The notes below the pieces were generated by a model. The model did no database searches. It saw only the letters and a list, made by a program, of their open reading frames with translations, and was not told where the DNA came from. The position numbers and the translations under genes were made by a program. From the NCBI GenBank assembly GCA_012295275.1, contig CM022670.1, positions 31,685,438 through 31,700,937 of the forward strand: DNA of 15,500 bases, in the 5' to 3' direction. The stretch comes from Chrysomallon squamiferum. Taxonomy: Eukaryota; Mollusca; Gastropoda; Neomphalida; Peltospiridae. This document shows positions 1-6,226 of this stretch, in pieces; within the stretch, counting starts at the first letter, position 1; each line of letters begins with the position of its first letter.

Positions 1-239
1 TGTGCGTATGTTTCTTTCGATTTATATATATATATATTTATGCGAATGTATTTTTGTTCTATTTTATAATATGTTTTTATTATCTGTATTATATGAATTG
101 TTTTCTTTTTATGATCTTTCTTTCTTTCTTTTTTCATTAATTCATTCTTTCTTTCCTTTTTTCTTCTTTATTCTTTTTTCTTTCTTTCTTTCTTTGTGTA
201 TGTATGTACATACTTAGTTTACGATGCTGTTTGTTGCAG

Positions 240-364
240 ATTTCACCCATGTATGTGTCTATAGTTATTTTTTCAAGTAAAGTGTTCGATGCGTTCACGG
301 ATCCTACCTGTGGGTACCTGGTGAATCTGACACCGCCTACACGTTACGGAAAACTAAAATTATG
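240..364 (+). CDS. MFSD2: MFSD2-like exon 1 in window (cation-site exon)
   Basis: It follows a TTGTTGCAG acceptor and reads ISPMYVSIVIFSSKVFDAFT, then DPTCGYL and TRYGKLKLW. This is the TM2-loop region of the family with the two cation-site aspartates (17 and 21) and the (T)R(Y/F)GK loop. Phase 0 at the start fits. To join exon 2 in frame the exon must end after TG of the Trp codon (364). The bases that follow are GGAAGT rather than GTAAGT, so the 3' boundary is inferred from reading frame and homology, not from a canonical donor. Confidence 0.88.
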
Positions 365-400
365 GGAAGTAAAATTTATTTATTTTATTTTATTTTATTT

Positions 401-435
<35 letters not shown>

Positions 436-1634
436 TTATTTATTTACTTATTATTTTACAGGATACTCTTATCAATGCCGTTTACGTGTGTTGCTTACTA
501 CTTTCTGTTTACCGTACCTGATCTGTCAGAAGAAGGCAAAACTGTTTACTTTCTTCTCTTGTTGTGCCTTTTTCAAGAAGGAATGTCAGTATGTTTTCTT
601 TTTTAACAGATTTCCCTCCTTATTTGGTTTCTTTGCAGTAGATATAATGTATACATGTATGCTTTTAAATAAATATATATGTATGTGAGTTTATGTCTGT
701 GTGTGTCTGTTTGTGTGTGTGTGTGTGTGAGTGTATAATTTATTTACATATGCAGTTTTGTGTAAGCAGATATTTGAATTATTACAGCTAAATGCAGAAA
801 GAGTTTGGGTTGGATTCGTCTCGGTGGATAACACTGGTTATTTCCTGTTCCTGCTAGTACTCCAGTGTAATGGTTTAATAAAGATATATTAACTTCTCAT
901 ATTCAGATAATATATATACTTTTAATTATTTCAAGAAACACTTTTAAAACCGTTTATTTTATTCTATATTTTAACTTGATATTCATTATCAGACTCTTGC
1001 TAATTTGCATCTTATATATATTTATATATATCTATCTCTACACACACAAACACACACGCACATATACCAGTGTGTGTGTGCGTGCGTATGTGTGTGTTAT
1101 AACGATGTATAAAGATAATATAATATATTATGAAGTAAATATGTTATGCAATATAAAACGTATATATGTACTTACTGTTTTGTACATGTTTATATGTATA
1201 TAAGTATATGTATATGTATATACATGCATATGTGAGTGCGTGAGTGTATATGTAATATAATTACATATATATATATATTATGTCTATTCTTTTATATTGT
1301 ATAATATATTTATTGTATAGTGCTATGTTATTTAATTTCAGAGCTTGCACGTTCCGTATACCTCTTTGACTATGTGTATCAGCTCTAAACAGACAGATCG
1401 AGATTCAGCCACGGCTTACAGTAGGTAGTCTAAATAGCTTTTACAGAGATAATAACTGTCATCTCTGTATGTATGTGTGTCCATGTGTCCCAATGCGTAT
1501 GGATGTGTGTGTGTGTGTGTGTGTTATGTGTGCTAGCATGTATATGTATATGACTTTATGTGTAAATGTCTACATATAAACGTTTACATGAAGGTATGTA
1601 CAGATCCCGAAAATAATAATAATAATAATGTTAA

Positions 1635-1666
<32 letters not shown>

Positions 1667-2719
1667 CTAGTAGTAACAGTAGTAGTAGCAGCAGTAGTTG
1701 CAGTAGTAGTAGCAGCAGTAGTTGCAGTAGTAGTAGCAGTAGTAGTAGTAGCAGTAGTAGTAGTAGTAGTACTGGTAGCACTAGCAGTAGCAGCAGTAGC
1801 AGAAATAAAGGTAGTAATAACAATCCTTATAATGTTCGTATAAATGAATACGTATTTAAGTATGTTGATTACTGACAGGAATGGTAATGGAAGCAATTGG
1901 AGTACTTTTAGCAGTTTTAATCCAAGGCAAATTGGTGGAAGAAAATCGTTTGGCAGGAAAATGTTCTGGATCGTACGTTCAGTCTCATTCTTTAGATAAA
2001 CAGGTAAGTTCATTCTAAATTTCAATGATTTACATACTTTTCAGTGAAATTTTGTAAATTTTGGTACTGTGGTATCAATAACTCATTATAAGATTAACAG
2101 TTAAAACAGTCAGACATAATTATACATTTGTAAATATTGATGGAGAAAGTCTTTTCTCTATGCTTCGGTTACTTTCACTGATTAGCAGAACCTTCCCATA
2201 CTCAGGAAAGAACCCCGTAACTAAATCGAGGTGACGTCGTTCATGTTGTTGATTCCAGTAAACATAGATAGAGAACTAGTTAATTAATAAATCAGATATA
2301 TACTGACATCTCAGACAGTCGAATAGAAGAACATACTATGAGTAAATATCGAATAAACTAATAATAATGAGAAGAAGAAGAAGAAAAAGAAGAAGATGAT
2401 GATGAATAAGATGATGATCTTAATTTTTAAAATTTAAAAAATATTTAAATTTAAAAAAAAAAAAAAAAATTTTTTTTTTTATTTATTTAATAGCGTCATC
2501 CCAATTTTCATAATTCCTCTTGTTTTTTCTTTTCTTTTTCAGAAATGGTCGTATCACATAGGTTCCCTTATTGTCATAGCATTATATGTTGTGTGTATTC
2601 TTTTTGTCTTCTTTGGAGTCAAAGAAGATACATGTACGTACATATAGCTTAATTTTGGTATGATAAATTTAACAGTTTATATATTTATAAGTACAACATT
2701 TTATTAAAATATCTTTGAA

Positions 2720-2758
<39 letters not shown>

Positions 2759-5700
2759 TTCCTCTCAGTCAATTAACTGATCGATTGTAATAAAATCCAT
2801 CCATACAGACATACATAAATACATACAAAGATGTAGGCAATAAACAAAATAAATAAATAAAGCAGCAGATGCACAATCTTTCTTTGACGTACATCATAAC
2901 GTCAAAGAGCTACGAAAAAGGTTACTCCCACCTTTTGATAATCTGCTGTCGCGTATTTCTTTCAGATTACGTGCACAGAGTACAAAGTAATTGAAGACAT
3001 AGGACCTTAACGTTAATTAATCATTATAATCTATCAAAAAAGGGCAGAAAAAAAAAGAAAAAAAAGAAAGAAAAAGAAGATTAATACAAAAGTGAACAAA
3101 CGTCATTCATCAAGCCAATCTTCATTCGATTAAACCATTTTTGGGAAATTAGTAAAATTGATGTAGCTGGTCAAGGAAGGATGAAGCTGTTTTGTATGAC
3201 TTTCGTACTGGTCATACTAGTTTAAAATATATAGTGAAGAAGGCAGATCCACTTTAATGTTAAAACTGGTGGATAGTCCTAATTTTCAACCAGTTAGAAA
3301 AGAAGTTTTTTTGTTGTTTTTTTCAAATCACAACTGTGATGGAATCATTCCGATTTCGTCCACCCTCTTTTTTTTAAATTTTAAAAACAAATTAACTTTT
3401 ACAACAAATTTTAGGATATGTCTGGATTAAATAATTTGTATTTTATATTTACTGCACTGTTTATACATGTAAGTTAAAATAATGATTATTAATAAGATTT
3501 TTTTCACTGATTTTAATTATTGCTGTTGTTGTTGCTGTTGCAGTTATTGTTGTTACTGTTGTTATTATTATTATTATTATTATTGTTTTTGTTGTTGCGA
3601 AAGAAACAGCCTGTCATTGTTCTGTGCTGTGGTAATTGTTAAGCAGTCAATCATTTGTGAACACGCCTTTCGTTTCAGTTTTGAAAAAAGACAAAGTATA
3701 TTCAAACTATTTCAAAGGGTTAAAATCTATATTAACTTACGGACCTTTCGTCAAGGCATCCCTGACGTTTCTTTTCTACAGTTTAGGAATAAGTGTGAGT
3801 ACTTCTGTTTCACTGTTTTTATTTCAAAACAACGCGCTTTGTTTTTAACTGAACTACCCGTGATATATTTGATATAAATAAAATATATTTTGTAATGACA
3901 ACAGCGAGCTATATAGTTCATTCATATGCCGATTGAATTTTCTTTTTTACACTCACTTTTGTAAATTATATCCGATATAACAATGTCTTCATTCTCTTGT
4001 TGAGATCTTATATCTGAACGTAGATACTTATATATTTGCAGATGGTTCAGGGAAATATTGCTTTATACAGCACTCATTCACTTAAGCTGGTTCACTTTTC
4101 CAATTATATTCTGCTGGCACTTGTAAGTATGCAATAAGTAAACGTATACCACAGTTCTGGTTTATGAATTATCCTAACATTGAAATTTATAATATGTATG
4201 TATCAAACATGCAGCGTAATGATGACTGCTATGCGTTTGCCAAAACATAAAACTAACCTAAGTGCAGTGTACAGATAATTTTAAGAAATACTAAAAAGCC
4301 ACATATTATCTTGTTTTCATTGTATTAACCACATCCCAGCTTGTTTTATTATATAACATATAAGTTATAATAACTGATAATATTTAATAATCAAGGCAGA
4401 AAAAAGCCCAGTGCGACAACACTGTACATCGTGTTCATAAATCAATAGCCAGTTTTTTCTAATTTATCCTTAGAGATATCTATATATAGCAGTATAATTT
4501 GTGCTTCATAATACTAGTTAAAGGTTAATATCTTTCGCGGCATCTTCTAATGATTAATGACAGCCGTGTTTTTGTTCACGCAGTTTATTTGCTTTTAGGT
4601 AACATCCGTTTGCAGCATGCCTCTCTGGCAGTATCTTCTTACCAAATTTGGCAAAAAAAAAATTTATGCAACTGGAATGATAGTAAGTATCAGATGTATA
4701 TTATAATTATTATAAAACATATATATTATACGTTTTATTATACGTAGCACGCCTTAAGTATGTACGTACGTCATGTGTGTATGTACATATTTATGTGCGT
4801 TTGTGTGTATCTTTGTGTCTGTCTCTTTGTTTATATATATATGTATTTACAGTGTTTTTCTTTGAATGAACTCTGTATTTGTATGATAATGTGGTAATAA
4901 AAGCATACATTTCTGAGTATTTGTTTTATTTTTATTACACTTCTGCTTTTTCTTCCTTTTAGATACTACTGCTAATACACAACTATTACTACTAACATTA
5001 CTATTATTATTGTTGTTGTTGTTATTATCATTATTATTATTGTTATTATTATTATTATTATTATCATCATCATCATCATCATCATTACTTTGCAGATTTT
5101 TCTTCCAGTAAGTCTAGCTCAGACAATACTGCCAGAAGGCATAGACTGTTTGTATTATATTGTGGCTTTCTTAGTTGGTCTCTCTGTGTCTGTTTCGCTT
5201 CTTCTGCCTTGGTAAGTCTTTAGAATCATTGGAGTAATATTTTATTGTGACATTCACACAGATACTTACAAATACATACACACATACAAACACGCATATA
5301 CACACATACAAAGATAATAAACACACATTAAACACACATACACATATACATGTATACATCTTCTCACATATGTATATATCTTCACATACATACAACCCAT
5401 AGTGAAACATTTTAAAACCGGACCCTCACTAACCCGAATTGTTTACCGATATTTATTAAATATTAAATGCAAAGCCTCAGTAAATCGAATTCACTTCCAA
5501 AACGAACTTTCTACATGATCCCAAAGGTTTTTCAATTTTGAGAAGTTTAATTATATATTTAACTCACAAATTACATGCACCGAAGAATACAAACTCCGGG
5601 TCGTTTTACTTACATTATTATATAAAGATTACATCGTTAGTGTTGTTTGTAGTATTGCTGTTTTTTCGATGACTCTATATTAATTTTATTTTATATTAAT

Positions 5701-6164
5701 TAATCAATAATTAATATAAGTCGTTTAAATTATTACTACTGCTACTACTAGTATTACTTATATTGTTATTGTTATTCTTTTCATTGTTGTTGTTTATGTT
5801 GTTATTATTATTGTTGTTGTCATTATTAGTAGTATTGTTATTTTTTTTCTTTTGAATATTTTAGGTCCATTTTGCCAGATATTCTTGACCTTTACCTTGT
5901 GGAGCATCAAGAAAGAAAAGATGCTATATTTTATTCATTCTATGTGTTTTTCAACAAACTAGCCATCGGTCTTGGACTGAGTATATCACAAATTTTACTA
6001 CAGTAAGTATCGCTATAGTATATAATGCAAATACAAATAAAAATGGCCGTTTTTACGTAATATCTCTATCTCTCTCTCGTAAAGAGAAAGGGCATACAAA
6101 TATTATGACTGATACATAATAACTGGGTTTCGTTTGTTTGTTTGAATTATTTCACTTTATTTGC

Positions 6165-6226
<62 letters not shown>

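Noticed and set aside
2-217. Hydrophobic Phe/Leu/Tyr-rich frame at the window start
   Set aside because: T-rich simple sequence translates to Phe/Leu/Ser; there is no family match and it does not join exon 1 by splicing.
369-374. GT at 369 as the true donor of exon 1
   Set aside because: It shifts the frame of exon 2, whose family match is unmistakable, and leads to a stop at 519-521. It is kept only as a cryptic site.
1558-1875. Long frames of Ser, Leu, Val or Thr homopolymers on both strands
   Set aside because: They arise from the AGT/AGC trinucleotide array in intron 3 and have no start context, motif or splice support.
2863-2948. Intron cluster as a tRNA gene
   Set aside because: No box A/box B consensus, no T-loop TTCRA, and stem lengths do not fit a tRNA.
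4550-4747. Frame overlapping exon 8 in another phase
   Set aside because: A shadow of the real exon 8 reading frame, which matches the transporter family.
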